A stretch of DNA of 64,000 nt from Saturnia japonica. Taxonomy: Eukaryota; Arthropoda; Insecta; Lepidoptera; Saturniidae. The stretch is from assembly GCA_033032175.1 (NCBI GenBank), contig CM065324.1:2914001-2978000 (forward strand), read 5' to 3'. Position numbers and translations under genes: made by a program. The notes below the pieces were generated by a model, which did no database searches, was not told the origin of the DNA, and was given only the letters and a program-made list of their open reading frames with translations. This document shows, piece after piece, positions 53,263-64,000 of this stretch (the first letter of the stretch is position 1; the number at the start of each line of letters is the position of its first letter).

Positions 53263-54391
53263 GTCAAAAAAATATTGGAAAGAAAAATTCAATAAATAAA
53301 CAACTATTTTACCAGAATTATATTGTTTTATGCTTTTTATCAATATACTTACCAAGATTATAAAATAATTAAATTTTGAATCTTACTATGAAATCGGCGG
53401 ATTTAATCATAGGACCAAAAAAAAAAATGATAAAGTTGATAATTTTTCTAAATGGCTCTCTGGAAAACCATGTTAAATGAGTTACGATGTTATTCATTTT
53501 GGATATCGATATACGTGGATATATTAACGTTGCCATAAATATAAGTTCAGGTTATATTGAATAATACAGTTATTTACGTATAGTTTGCAATTAAAACGTG
53601 TAAATCTAAAAACTTAAGGTGAGTGCTCTCATCTGTACAGCAACATTTTTTTAAGCCAATAGTCTTAAGTCTCGGGCTTATTCCCTGGTTTAGACGAAAT
53701 TCCAAATGCTTCCACTTATACGACTTATCAGAAAGTTGAAAGGAAAGAGTCAGAAAATCATTACCGTATACTGATAGTAATAGAGAGTGCTCTATTGTAC
53801 CTACGTATTTCACACGCGTGTATATTGCACACTTTGTGTAGACGCAGCATTTTCTTTCTCTAGTCACGGTAGTATGAATTTACCTTCAAAGTTTAACTTG
53901 TAACGTGCGAGAGACATTAAAAAAACAAACATTACAATGAATTTATAAGGTACAATTTCATTGTTTGTGTAAAATTTGTATTATAATAGCTAGGTGGCCT
54001 ATCAAAACATCGAATGCGAGCAAGTGAATGCAGTGTCGATCGGTCACGCCCACTCAGAGCCTTCGTTCACTTTCGTTCACCCTTCCTGTACTCGGCCCTA
54101 TGTGCAAATTACGCACGTGTTTACTTTACCTTTATAGTAATTTAAAATTAAGGTTATTATAATTTGTTACGTTCTAAATTATTTAGTTTAAGTAAACAAA
54201 CTCATTCCAGTATTGATTTCGACGAAACAATAAAATTCCTTAAAAACTGGAGATAAGAACAATTTATTTAAGTGAATTTGTTTATGACATATTATGCTTT
54301 AGTCCAATAAGCATATTATGCCAATTATGCTTTTTAGTGTACGTAAATAACTGTATTATTTAGTTAAGACTGCACTGAAATATTTGACAGC

Positions 54392-54419
<28 letters not shown>
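54392..54419. repeat. (TA)14 microsatellite
   Basis: An uninterrupted run of alternating T and A, 28 bp. Confidence 0.9.
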
Positions 54420-54422
<3 letters not shown>

Positions 54423-55937
54423 ATTTTTTGTATTTTAAGTCGGTGTGATAATCATAAGTGTCTTGAAATGTACCCTAAAATAAATAAATCAACGAGCTTT
54501 ATATGATTTAATAAAGACCAGAACGTAAATACCAAATATTTTATAGTGTTCATTGATACGTTAAACTTATGTGTATATATTTTCTCCTTATGGTCTGCGG
54601 GACGCGGGAGGGAAACCAAATCGACCAATAAGCTTAGTCTATTGCCGGCCGTCGGCAGCCATGGACGTTTGACGTGAGGGCTCTTGCGATTTTATGCTGG
54701 TTAGGTGGCTGGTTCACCTACAGCAGACATCTACATATAATTACATACATCTGCATCTAGACATGGAATTACCGACGTTGGGTTTTAAAATACTATACAG
54801 TCAATGAACAGTACTGCTACGGTACAACAGTAACGTGTTGTGAGAAATAAACTACAACTGCGTGTAAAGATTATACATACAATTTTTATTCAATAAGGTA
54901 GTTTTTTGTTTACCATTTTAATAAAGACAACATTATAGTGCTTAATGCACATTAAATATACATATATTTTTAGAATAAATATCAATAATTGTTGCAATAA
55001 CATGCACAAAATATTGATCTTAAGATATTTGTGGTATTATCTCAATATCGTATTTAACCGTGTGTACTCGCCGTCCTGCGTTCCGAAAACCATGAGCGGC
55101 TTGCTTACAGCGGTTGGCCTAAGCTATTTTTTATTTTGGGGACCACTTTTATATGCAACTAGCTTTAGCCCAAGATTGTGTTCATGTTACCTTCAAAATG
55201 AAATTACTTGCGTTTCACCTATTATACGTATGCACAATAACCCACCAAAGTTTTATCGCAATCGGATGAATAGCATAGGAATGCATAGGGCACAAACAAA
55301 TAAAAGTAGCAAATAGTAATAAATAAAATTTCTGAGCTCTGTGCTTCGCAAGGATGCATAGACATAAACAGATAACAAAGAATACAAGTGACAACTAAAA
55401 TAAACAAATCTTAAGCACTCTTTTTTTATTAATAAAATTGATAACTTAGATATTACACAAAAAAAAACTGCTACAAAACCAAACAAATATTACAAAAAAA
55501 AAACTTTTTTTCCCATAATAAAATCCAACGAGAACAATTTTTACTATTGATAAACATAACATAGTTATGTTTTTGTAAAGGAAATTTTAAAGTTCCCCTT
55601 TGCCTTATTTTGTGTATTTATATTATATTGCCGTACTCGAACATAGAGTATATTATAGGAGACCAATTTTATCTGATGTAATTTTCCTATAAAGATTTTA
55701 AGATTCTTTACAATGTTTTTCTATACATTTACAAAATTACATTAATTTATTTTACATCTGTAGTGCCTTCCTAGGCTATAGCCACATTATAATGTGGTAG
55801 GTTATGTATTACAATTATTATAATACGCACAATATACAATAAGTGTAATTTCTGGCAACTAGGGATGACAACAAGAAAAACCTGAAATGTGTTTTTTTTA
55901 ATTTATACCTTTTTAGTAGAAAAAATGGGGTAAATAC

Positions 55938-56129
55938 TAGCGGTGGGCGATTATGAGATATACTAATGTAAACATTCGATTGTGAAGATATCTCGTAATC
56001 GCCCACCTCTGGGTAATATATCAAAGGCTCGATTATGAATGATCATTCATATTTGTAATTCGATTATGAATTATCACTCATCATCAAAATATCTCGATTA
56101 TGTAAATTATTCATAATCGCCCACCTCTA
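55938..56129. mobile_element. hAT-like MITE
   Basis: Starts TAGCGGTGGGCGATTATGAG and ends ATTCATAATCGCCCACCTCTA; the ends are inverted copies. An 8-bp target duplication GTAAATAC / GTTGATAC (6 of 8) flanks it, the hAT length. An internal third copy of TAATCGCCCACCTCT lies at about 55999. 192 bp, non-coding. Confidence 0.65.
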
Positions 56130-58055
56130 GTTGATACTAATTTGCTCAAAATATGACTGTCAGTCATATACTATTATTTTACAAAAAAATAGAATAAAGG
56201 TATAAGGTATGTAAGGTAAAGTAGGCTTTGCTGTTAAAAATATATTATACATAAATTGATTATCGTTAAATACTGTTTTGCCATATTATTGTATATCAAA
56301 AAATTGTCAAAATTCAACCAACATCATACCATAATTGAAAAGCTAATCGACAATAAGACATTAGAAATCGTACAATATTATAATAACGATCAACCGATTT
56401 TGATGAAAATTTTACAGGGGAAATAAATGCCATTCCATAATTGGTACGGTATAAACATTGTCAACAATATGAGTAAAAATAAAATTACAGGATGTAAACA
56501 ACTACTAACTGCATAGTAGCAAAAGCGGGCGGAGCCGCGGGCATACCGCTAATTTATTTAATAAGTACACTTTAGCCAAAAATATTACGAATAAATATTT
56601 CAAATGGAATAGGCAGAGCAAATAAAATTCATTTCTGAAAAATATCCCACAATTTTTTTTAAATAAAGCTATATAGATACTAAAACAACTTGCTTGTCAG
56701 TTTTTACGTAGTAAGTACGTTATTAATACTTACTGTATTAAATGTCATAGTGCCTTACTGAATTATAAACTTATACACATACTATTTAAATGCATTTATT
56801 CTTTACTTTACTTAAATAAAAAATAAAATTACTTTTTACTCTTTATACATAGTTTAAAAATTAAAAAAAAAAGCTTATTATTAGAATATATACATACTAT
56901 CTCCTTATAAATATATTTTTAAAACTAAATTACATCTACAGCTCAATTTCGAAGTATTAAATGCATTTCTAAACATGTTTTTTGGGAACAATAAATATGT
57001 TAGGTATAATCGGAACGCTATTTGTTTGTATGATTTAATTGTGTAAACCGCAGCTATGTTTTAAACACCTAAGATAATAAATATTGCCTAAATTTATTAC
57101 TAGCAACACTCGTGTTCATTTGCCCTATATAATATATATTTTATTACATACATACTGTGATATGGTTAAGTATGTTATTGTTATTTATTTTGTTCTAATT
57201 TGTTTGTCTATGTATTTTTACTAGATTTTAAACGAAAATACAATTCAGTGTTTCTTTAAAATTATAAATGTACAACAGAAATTTTACTTTAAGGTGATAA
57301 TGGTTATCTTTGTATTAAAGTATATACGTGGTATTTTGGTGTCATTATTTAAATTTTATGATTAATTAAAGGGTGCGAAATATATTTTTTATGAGTTCAC
57401 TGTAAGTTAATGTATGTATTATTTTTAGCATAATGATTAAATAATAAATTAGAATGTTAAAATACCACTATATCCTTTGCTTTTACCTACAGGCGAGGAT
57501 CTAACTAAATATATTTTTTATAAAGTGTTCGATGTTAAATCTTCGTGAAACTACAATCTTTGATCCTATTCCAACTAAAATTTTAGGTCCGCGTTTGGAC
57601 AGAGCTAGGACCCGCCCTGTTCTCAATTTATTACCCAACTTTTTTACTCTTAATTTATTAATTATTCTCGACAAACCAACTGTTCTTGGGTCTATGAATT
57701 TACTATATTATAATTTAAAAATGTGACCCTCCTTTTTGTAATCGGGTAAAAAGAAACTACACAACTGGCTTACTTTTATTTTTAACTCTTTGGTATTAAA
57801 GTTATGTGTTAATAAGGTATTTTATTTATTTTGTAGGATTGTTGTTTGTTGAACATATTCATTGATAGTTTTTAAGTTTCTGTAATAAAACCATGTATTA
57901 TAATTTTATCTTTAAAAAAATATATGAATTGGCACAAAATATTTTACATTCAGAATGAGTTGAAATAAATAAAAACAATTTTACAATACATTTCGTAATT
58001 TATTTAATTTTCATACACGTTGCCTTTTTCAACTGAATTACAATTTATGTTTGAT
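56130..58055. other. Intergenic stretch with one Helitron-like end
   Basis: 56395-56553 is a plus-strand Helitron-like 3' terminus (GGAGCCGCGGGCATACCGCTAA) homologous to 26360-26512. The rest, to 58055, is AT-rich without a supported gene. Confidence 0.45.
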
Positions 58056-58059
58056 TGGT

Positions 58060-58465
58060 ACCACACCAGGCGCGCTATTCGCATTGTCGACGATCCCAAG
58101 ATAATATGCTGTCTGGCCGTGTTATGATTTCGCAGAGGCATTTTGGGTCTCTGTGTCTTCTACCACATATGTAATGTAGAATGCTCTGAGGGACTGTTCG
58201 GTATGGTCATTAACGTCGTCAACTATGGCTGGCTGCTCATCTTCACACTATAAAACCTACCTGAAATGCGACAACAATAAAGTTCTCAAGAACCTTCTAG
58301 TTACGTACGGTAGGGTTATAGAATAGGTTACCCAGCAAGGTTTTCCCCCAGGCCTGTGACATTGAGCTCTTCAAAAAAGAATTGAAATACACTCTTCAAG
58401 GTCAGCAACGTGGTTGTAATCCTTCTGTTGTTACAGTTGTCCATAGGCGACGGTAATCATTTACG
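58060..58465 (+). pseudogene. Jockey-type LINE C-terminal remnant
   Basis: After several frameshifts the last part reads VFPPGL, DIELFKKELKYTLQGQQRGC and NPSVVTVVHRRR then stop, the usual C-terminus of a Jockey-group ORF2. Comparable in position within the protein to 42880-43130. Confidence 0.55.
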
Positions 58466-59178
58466 AAAGATTGGCTCTCTGTCTGTTTGCGCTCTTTGGC
58501 ATAAAAATACCATTGTTGGAAAACTTGTAGAAATATCAATTTATGCCACCAGAACTAGCCAAGAAGTTCTAATAGTATATCTATTAGAGCCTTTTAAATC
58601 TACGAGTGTAAAGCTGTAAGGCGGATGCTAGGATGTGGTGACGTTTACTAATAAAGGGCACAAGCCAGCATTGCAGTAAAGACTAAAAATATCACCACAC
58701 TGAGATGTTTGAAACAAGATCAGTGTCTGTCAATGTAGGTGAAGGCACGACAGCAATATCGCTTACCTTTTACGAGTCGAACTGTAATTAATATTCACAA
58801 TATATTTACATGTACATACGTTCGGTTCGCAGCTGGCGAAACCGACGAGTTCAATGTCGCGGTAGGCTTGTACCAGGGAACGGCCTAAAGCCTGTTTCTC
58901 CTGGTAATAGATGCATTGACATGGGACATACAGGAGGAGGCACGCCGACGGCATTGTGTTAATGGGAGTATGAAGGGTCTGAGGTATAGCATAGACTAGT
59001 AAAATGACCGGAGAGTTTGAAGAATGTGGGTCTGAAGATCAGCCGGACCCAAAGCGAGCAGATGATGAGCAGAGAACTGATTGATTTTAGCAATTTGCAA
59101 ATCGACGGCGACATTTACCGGGACGTAGTGAGCCGAATAAATGCTGGTTGGATGAAGTGGAGATAGGTCTCAGGAAAA

Positions 59179-59846
59179 ACACGTCCCTACGGGAGGGGCG
59201 ATGGAGCGATTCACTTGTCACTGCCAGTCGCCGCTGCCAGGACACTGGTGCAGTTAGAGCGTCTCCTTGTAGGCGGGAGTATGTCACGCGTCCGTCTCCT
59301 GCAGGGTGGGCCTTTAAGATGTTTCAGGTGCGTGGACGTGGGCCATACCCGGCCTACCTGCACCTCACCTGTTGACCGGGGAATGTTATGTTTTCGGTGC
59401 AGGCAGCCTGGCCACAAGGTGCAAGAGTGCACTTTGTGCCGATGCCGGAAGGCAGGCGGAGCATTTTATGGGAGGTACGAAATGCAGGCCACCCGTCAAA
59501 AAGACAGGGAAAGTGCCTGCTTCACCAAGACCCCCTTAGGGGTTGAGCGTAGACGATGGGTAGAAGGGGGGCGTATTTCGCCTCCTTCCTCTGCCCTTGC
59601 TGAACCAAGAGGAAAAGGGTCGGGGGGGCGTCTTCCCATTGCACTAGTTCAGTCATCTGGGAAACAGTCGGGGTTGTACCAGACTGTCTCTCTTTAGCGC
59701 CGGAGGCCGCCGAGGCGTCGCGGTAGAATGCTACTGCAGGTTCCGCGTCGTCCGTGGAGTTTTAGTGATTAGGAGTCTCACATAACCACTCGTCCCCCGG
59801 GCGGGTGTGTACCCATGACGGGTTTCTCCAAGTTAAAAAAAAAAGA
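59179..59846 (+). mobile_element. R1-type ORF1-only retro-insertion with a 14-bp target duplication
   Basis: Inserted into the RTE remnant. AGGTCTCAGGAAAA stands on both sides (59165-59178 and 59847-59860) and an A run (about 59835-59844) closes its 3' end: signs of target-primed reverse transcription. The 668-bp insert holds only the gag-like end of an R1-clade ORF1 (59215-59697) and a short GC-rich 3' region; no RT. Confidence 0.75.
59215..59697 (+). pseudogene. R1-type ORF1 C-terminal part with zinc knuckles
   Basis: Open for 160 codons. PVAAARTLVQLERLLVGG is the conserved segment before the knuckles of R1-clade ORF1; then CFRCVDVGHTRPTC and CFRCRQPGHKVQEC (two intact CCHC knuckles) and a third, altered one starting CTLC. 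The N-terminal half is missing because the insertion is 5'-truncated. GC-rich against an AT-rich background. Confidence 0.7.
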
Positions 59847-60539
59847 AGGTCTCAGGAAAACCATGGTGTTCCGTGTATGCCCCTTAAACTTAGCGGAAAA
59901 TCAATAAGACCTGTGTTTTTGTATGAATCAGATTGTTGAATTACGAGAGTGGTGGATGAAAAGAGTGTGCATATAGCAGAGTTGGGTGTAATAAATGGTG
60001 ATAAAAAACGAGTATTTTAGAGGAAGCCCGAAAGTAGCACCTAGTGACTGAAAAATTAAAGAGTGGAAGAATATGCTGGTATGGGCATGTTTGCGAAAGG
60101 ATGAATTGAAAGTCATGTTGCGAAGAGGACAATGGGGATGATAGTAAGCGGTAATGCAAGAAGAGGGCGCTCTAAAAAGACTTAAGTGAATGGGGATATG
60201 CGTGTACGGGGAATAGGTACGTAAGTGTAGAGATGTCGGGTCATAGGTTGCTGTGTCGACCCCACCTAGTGTGGAATAACGGCAGGAAGAAGAAGAATAC
60301 AAATACAAAATTATTTTGAAATTTGACTATAATATAGTTTTATCCTTTTTACGGGAGAAAAGCCAAGTTTTAAACTGAAAACAAGTACCTACTGTTGTGA
60401 AGCTTGCACTTCAGTTGACATTTTTTATTGGTGTTTTAGAAAGTAATCAAACACTTATGAATAACTATATAGTTAAAATTGATCTTACATTTAACGCTTT
60501 CTCAATACCTTCATAAACGGCTGAGTCCTGATATTACTA

Positions 60540-60745
60540 ATTTTTTTTTTCGATCTTACCTCACTGACACGACTACACCACACCCTATATAAAAACAGAG
60601 CCGCTGATGGCTTTTACAACAAGTCCGGTGAAGCTGTAAAAGCCGCAGCGGCTTTAGGGCCCCTAAGGCTAACAGTGTAGTCAGTTCTAAAAAAAAAAAA
60701 AAATGGCTTTTACAGCTTTACCGGGCTTGCGGGCGAGCGCATAGG
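60540..60745 (+). repeat. Third copy of the GTCCGGTGAAGCTG repeat
   Basis: AGTCCGGTGAAGCTGTAAAA followed by GGCTAACAGTGTAGTCAGTT, as at 19030-19085 and 23265-23330. A short inverted copy (GGCTTTTACAGCTTTACCGG) follows after an A run, making a hairpin of about 100 bp. Confidence 0.55.
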
Positions 60746-61512
60746 CACTCAGCTCTGTGACGTATGCTCAATAGATAAATAAGAAACCTAGGATTCACCT
60801 AACTCTAAAAAAAAACTATATTGTGTTGTCTATATTGTTTATTAAATTATTACAAAACTATACCAATGGCTGCTTTATAACAGCCGCGAAAGCGTGCAAA
60901 GGTGCCAAAGTGGCCGGACTATTGGTGTATTATCTATGGGCCGGACCTCAGCTTGGGCTGTTGCCGCGATTGCAAAGAAGTCGCAATCTGACTAATTCCC
61001 TATCCGTAAAATTCGAGCTAAACTAACATATAAGTACATAATATGTACATGTCCCTGCCTCCTGGTAGGAAGGAAGGAACATATTGTGTATAAGTATTTA
61101 GTGATTTGAAATGTGGTCTACACTGACTAGCGTAAATAAAGACAAAAATGTTCCATACAGAACTTATGTAGGTACCTATGTGTGATATTACATATAAAAT
61201 ATTTCAAGTACATACTATTAGGCACGCCATTTTCTCAAATATTTGTTAACAATATTATTTTATTGTATTATGCAAAGGGTTTACAAGTAATTTTATTTTT
61301 TTAATTTGCTGCTTTTTTTTGTGATCAACACAGTGATCTGCCGCACCGACCGGCCCGCGCGCCAAGTCACAAGCCAGGGCAATTCAACCGGTCACGTCGT
61401 ACGTCAACGTGTGACGTAGGCACAGAACACGACGACGACGACGTAGGAATTGAGATACCTTTTTTTATAGTAACATTCACTAACTTTGGCTTTGTAAGCC
61501 TGTTTGGCAGAG
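60746..61512. other. Intergenic stretch with a GC-rich patch
   Basis: 61335-61445 is strongly GC-rich (CCGGCCCGCGCGCCAAGTCA) and holds CACGTCGTACGTCAACGTGTGACGT-like CRE half sites and (ACG)n. It lies 1.7 kb upstream of the carboxypeptidase ATG and might be an upstream promoter or a repeat; undecided. Confidence 0.3.
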
Positions 61513-62915
61513 TGACCACATGTGGTAGTTTTCTACTTTTTTGGTAGATTTAAGGCGTTTTTGACTATGATATTTTGGTAATTAAAATGTGTTCGGTAGA
61601 TTTTGGTAGTTTTTGAATCAAATAAATGACAACTTTCTATTTACTGCAGTCTTCAGGGTTTCCCCATATAGGAAGTAATCTCTTAATTTTTTGCTTAAAT
61701 CTACATAACTCTTCCTCTCTCTCTCTATCACAATGGGCGTTTTTACTTTTATGTGAGAGAAAAACAAATAAATAAGCAGGTAAGTGAGTTGGGTACTCAG
61801 GTGTCAGGGGAGGTGTGTGCAGGGAGGTATTTAGATATAGATACGTATTGTACTGCATTTAATAACTGAATTTATCCCCATGAAAAAAACGAAACGTACG
61901 TAGTTGATGGATAACCATTTATTTTCAAAGTGGCTGATCAATATATTAGAAGATAAGACTGCTTTTTATAAAGCCTGCAATTTGACAGTAATCACTCAAT
62001 TCGACAGTGTAACTCGACTGTCACTATATTGGTAATTTTCCTTATGGGGCGTTGCGGAGGGGTACCCTAACCGGTAAAAAACGTCCGTAACGTTAAAAAA
62101 GAGTAACATTTTTATGTATAGTCTATGTATGATGGCTATACAGTGTCTAATGTATAGTCTACTGGATGACTGTTATTATTATTGCAGTTTGCTGTAATTA
62201 TTATATCATTCGATAATTACATATATATCTTAATTTAGTTACTATACAGCTATTGTTTTTATGGTAGAACACAATTAAGCTTAATTATTATTATTCATGT
62301 AAATAACTGTTTCTTTGTATATTATTATTATATATTTTTATAAATCATTGTAAATAAAATAAAGGTGTTAAGGATAATTTTTTAAAGTACTTTGTTTGAT
62401 TTTTATCGATAAAAAAATTGAGCAATTGAATACTTCTTAATAATATATAATCTTAATAATCGTTATAAACTTTTTTTTTACTTAACATTATGCACACCTT
62501 GCATATACCTTTCCCTTGCTCCCTTGGAAGACTGGCAGAGAATGCTTTTTAGCATTAAGTCCTCCATTTGTACTTTTTTTTTGTGCAATAAAGAATATAA
62601 TAATAATAAAAAATGTATACCGAATATTATTTTCTTTATACCTCGAATAGAACTTGAAATTAAGATTTTATAATAAGGAACTTCGTTCCTATCTGGTGTC
62701 CCATGACAACACACGGTTTTTTTTAAATAATTGAAAATAATTATAGCGATTATAGCGAAAGTAATTAAAAGTACATAGTCAAAGTTATATAATATACTTT
62801 TGTTAATGAGTGGTAGCGACAAAGTAGCTTTTTAAATCGATGTTGGTAGATTTGGTATATTTAGCTAAATTTTTTGGTACAATCCCTAAAAAAAAATGTG
62901 GTCACACTATGTACT
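61513..62915. other. Segment bounded by inverted GTGACCACAT ends
   Basis: GAGTGACCACATGTGGTAG (61510 on) and the reverse of ATGTGGTCACACTATG (to 62915) face each other, and both are followed inward by TTGGTAGATTT motifs. The 1.4-kb interior is AT-rich; a 114-codon frame on the minus strand (62822-62478) has no known motif. Possibly a non-autonomous DNA transposon. Confidence 0.35.
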
Positions 62916-63053
62916 GTCTATTGTCAAACCATGTCAAACGACTGTCGAAGTATCGAATAGTGAATCATTCTACAATTTCTAGTACATATTTTTCTACTTA
63001 AATCTCATAATTATTTTATTTGTGTACGGTAGTTGGTATACGAACAATGCTTA

Positions 63054-63061
63054 TATCGATA
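63054..63061. promoter_or_regulatory. DRE-like motif TATCGATA before the carboxypeptidase gene
   Basis: TATCGATA is the DREF-binding core-promoter element of many insect housekeeping genes. It lies 79 bp upstream of the ATG. The 8-mer is expected a few times by chance in a window this AT-rich, and it recurs at 62404, so weight is low. Confidence 0.3.
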
Positions 63062-63139
63062 ATCTACTTTTGAAATTGATTAGTTGAGAGAACGCGTCAA
63101 ATATTATGCATATGTAAAACCAGTGTTCGGTCTTCAAAC

Positions 63140-63586
63140 ATGTTTTTGTGTGTTTACTCGTTTATTCTATTATTTTCTTTATTTATCGATAAAGGTGCGC
63201 TTCGATCTACAGAAGAAAATGACGAATCATTTCTCTCAACGCCAAAATACACAAAATACGACGATTTAGTAAAGTTGTTTAATGATTTAGAAAAATCTTA
63301 TCCAACGTTGGCAAAGGCGTATTCTATAGGGAAATCGGTGGAAGGACGCCAGTTGCTAGTGCTGCAAATTACGGCGGACGTCGGCAACATTCCGGCAGAC
63401 CGACCTGCCTTCAAATATGTTGCTAATATGCATGGAGATGAAACAGTTGGGTTTCAGTTGTTGGTCTATTTATCCCAATATTTGTTGTTAAATTATGGCA
63501 AGAACGATAGAGTCACGAAGCTGGTAAACAGTACTGACATACACTTGATGCCCTCACTAAACCCGGATGGCTTTGAAGCAAGTCAG
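63140..63586 (+). CDS. Carboxypeptidase D-like M14 metallopeptidase, first coding exon (partial)
   Basis: Zinc carboxypeptidase of the M14 N/E (regulatory) subfamily, which trims C-terminal Lys/Arg from peptides in the secretory pathway; the insect relative is carboxypeptidase D (Drosophila silver). The exon has 149 codons, phase 0, and a donor CAG|GTGAGA at 63587. Signal peptide MFLCVYSFILLFSLFIDKGA; then KYDDLVKLFNDLEKSYPTLA and YSIGKSVEGRQLLVLQI, typical of the domain's start. The zinc ligands His98 and Glu101 stand in MHGDETVG (the usual family form is HGNE; Asp replaces Asn between the ligands). NPDGFE (141-146) belongs to the substrate-binding region. The third zinc ligand and the catalytic Glu lie in later exons outside the window. 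Start chosen because it gives the signal peptide and is the first ATG of this frame. Which of the CPD/CPE/CPM relatives it is cannot be settled from one exon. Confidence 0.85.
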
Positions 63587-64000
63587 GTGAGAGAAAAATG
63601 CATAATTTGTTTATATAATATGAACATTAATTCAATTCTAACAGCGTGTTTCAACATAACACATTTTCAATTGCATTAAAAAAGTAATTTATAGAGTGCT
63701 ATTTCCATTACTTAATTTTGATTAAATTAGATAGTAAACTTATTCAGTTATTGAAGTTATTATTTGAAAACTAAAGGCATTATATTTAATTAAACTTTAC
63801 TATGCAAAATAATCATATTAATGTGTAAAGTATTGCTTCATGAATACAAGGTTGTGGTGCAAAACAAATCGTATGATATACTGTCCTTATGAGTCATATA
63901 AAATGAAAAATAGTAAAATAAGTCTGACTGATAAGGTAGTAATTCAAGAAAAATTAATACATTTCATTTGTATCCTTTAGCTTAGGGTGATGCTAACAAT
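63587..64000. other. Start of intron 1 of the carboxypeptidase gene
   Basis: AT-rich intron running off the window; no further exon seen. Confidence 0.6.

Larger units (their letters stand above)
52756..55937. other. Intergenic stretch, no gene recognised
   Basis: 53574-53867 holds an open frame of 97 codons on the minus strand (MTRERKCCVYTKCAIYTRVK...) with no motif I know. 53990-54110 and 54590-54780 are GC-richer patches of unknown nature. 55160-55270 is a worn Helitron-like repeat (TTTTATCGCAATCGGATGAA). Confidence 0.4.
58820..60296 (+). mobile_element. RTE-type LINE remnant, interrupted by another retroelement
   Basis: Plus-strand RT core GETDEFNVAVGLYQGTA and LVIDALTWDIQEEA (58828-58940), then RINAGWMKW (59131-59157) and, after the insertion, LVTEKLKSGRICWYGHVCER (about 60040-60100), in the order found in RTE-clade proteins. 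Ends about 60296 with a GAAGAAGAA tail typical of RTE 3' ends. Several stops, and the YADD region is lost near 58950; non-functional. Confidence 0.65.

Noticed and set aside
53574..53867. 97-codon minus-strand frame as a possible gene
   Set aside because: No recognisable motif, no Kozak or splice support. Could be part of the LINE fragment nearby but cannot be shown.
54945..55316. 123-codon plus-strand frame
   Set aside because: Its second half is a worn Helitron-like repeat (TTTTATCGCAATCGGATGAA); the first half is low-complexity AT-rich.
59928..60308. 126-codon minus-strand frame rich in Ser, Tyr and His
   Set aside because: Reverse complement of the RTE-type C-terminal region.
62478..62822. 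114-codon minus-strand frame with hydrophobic stretches
   Set aside because: Hydrophobicity comes from T-rich composition; it lies inside a repeat-bounded segment and shows no family motif.
1..64000. CRISPR array, bacterial operon, integrated virus or plasmid features
   Set aside because: No regular short repeats with spacers, no ribosome-binding-site-led operons, and no viral structural genes; gene structure is eukaryotic throughout.

Overview
The window looks like nuclear DNA of a moth or butterfly (Lepidoptera). It is AT-rich, genes have GT-AG introns, exons are short and far apart, and most of the sequence is transposon debris of kinds typical of Lepidoptera: a cecropia-type mariner, a DD41D mariner-like element, Tc1, Helitron-like elements ending in CTAG, tRNA-derived SINEs, and Jockey/R1/RTE-type LINEs. 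The species assignment is inference; no single gene proves it.

Three host genes can be supported. (1) At the left edge on the minus strand are the first two exons of an unrecognised gene (265 to 1, running off the window), with a near-perfect palindromic X-box (RFX site) about 150 bp upstream. (2) A rhomboid-4-like intramembrane serine protease occupies about 45 kb on the plus strand (7496-52147). Its six coding exons join in phase to a 365-residue protein with two EF-hands and a Ser251-His311 dyad. Intron 1 alone is 21.3 kb. A possible second first exon at 44493-44628 would give a form without EF-hands. (3) At the right edge on the plus strand is the first coding exon of a carboxypeptidase D-like M14 metallopeptidase (63140-63586), continuing outside the window.

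Layout. 783-6700: a decayed Jockey/I-type LINE, itself holding a mariner (2008-4136) that holds a small non-autonomous LTR element (2015-2883); a related solo LTR sits in the LINE's second ORF. 7200-7582: promoter and exon 1 of the rhomboid gene. 7583-28897: intron 1, with MITEs, a DD41D element, a recent 5'-truncated R1/LOA-type LINE with an open 648-codon frame, and two Helitron-like copies arranged tail to tail. 29157-45873: intron 2, with a Tc1 element, another solo LTR and the candidate alternative exon. 46115-52001: introns 3-5. 52148-63139: intergenic, with LINE remnants including an RTE element interrupted by an R1-type ORF1 fragment.

The element-encoded proteins are almost all broken by stops or frameshifts. 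Coordinates of decayed elements are approximate unless a terminal repeat or target-site duplication is given.
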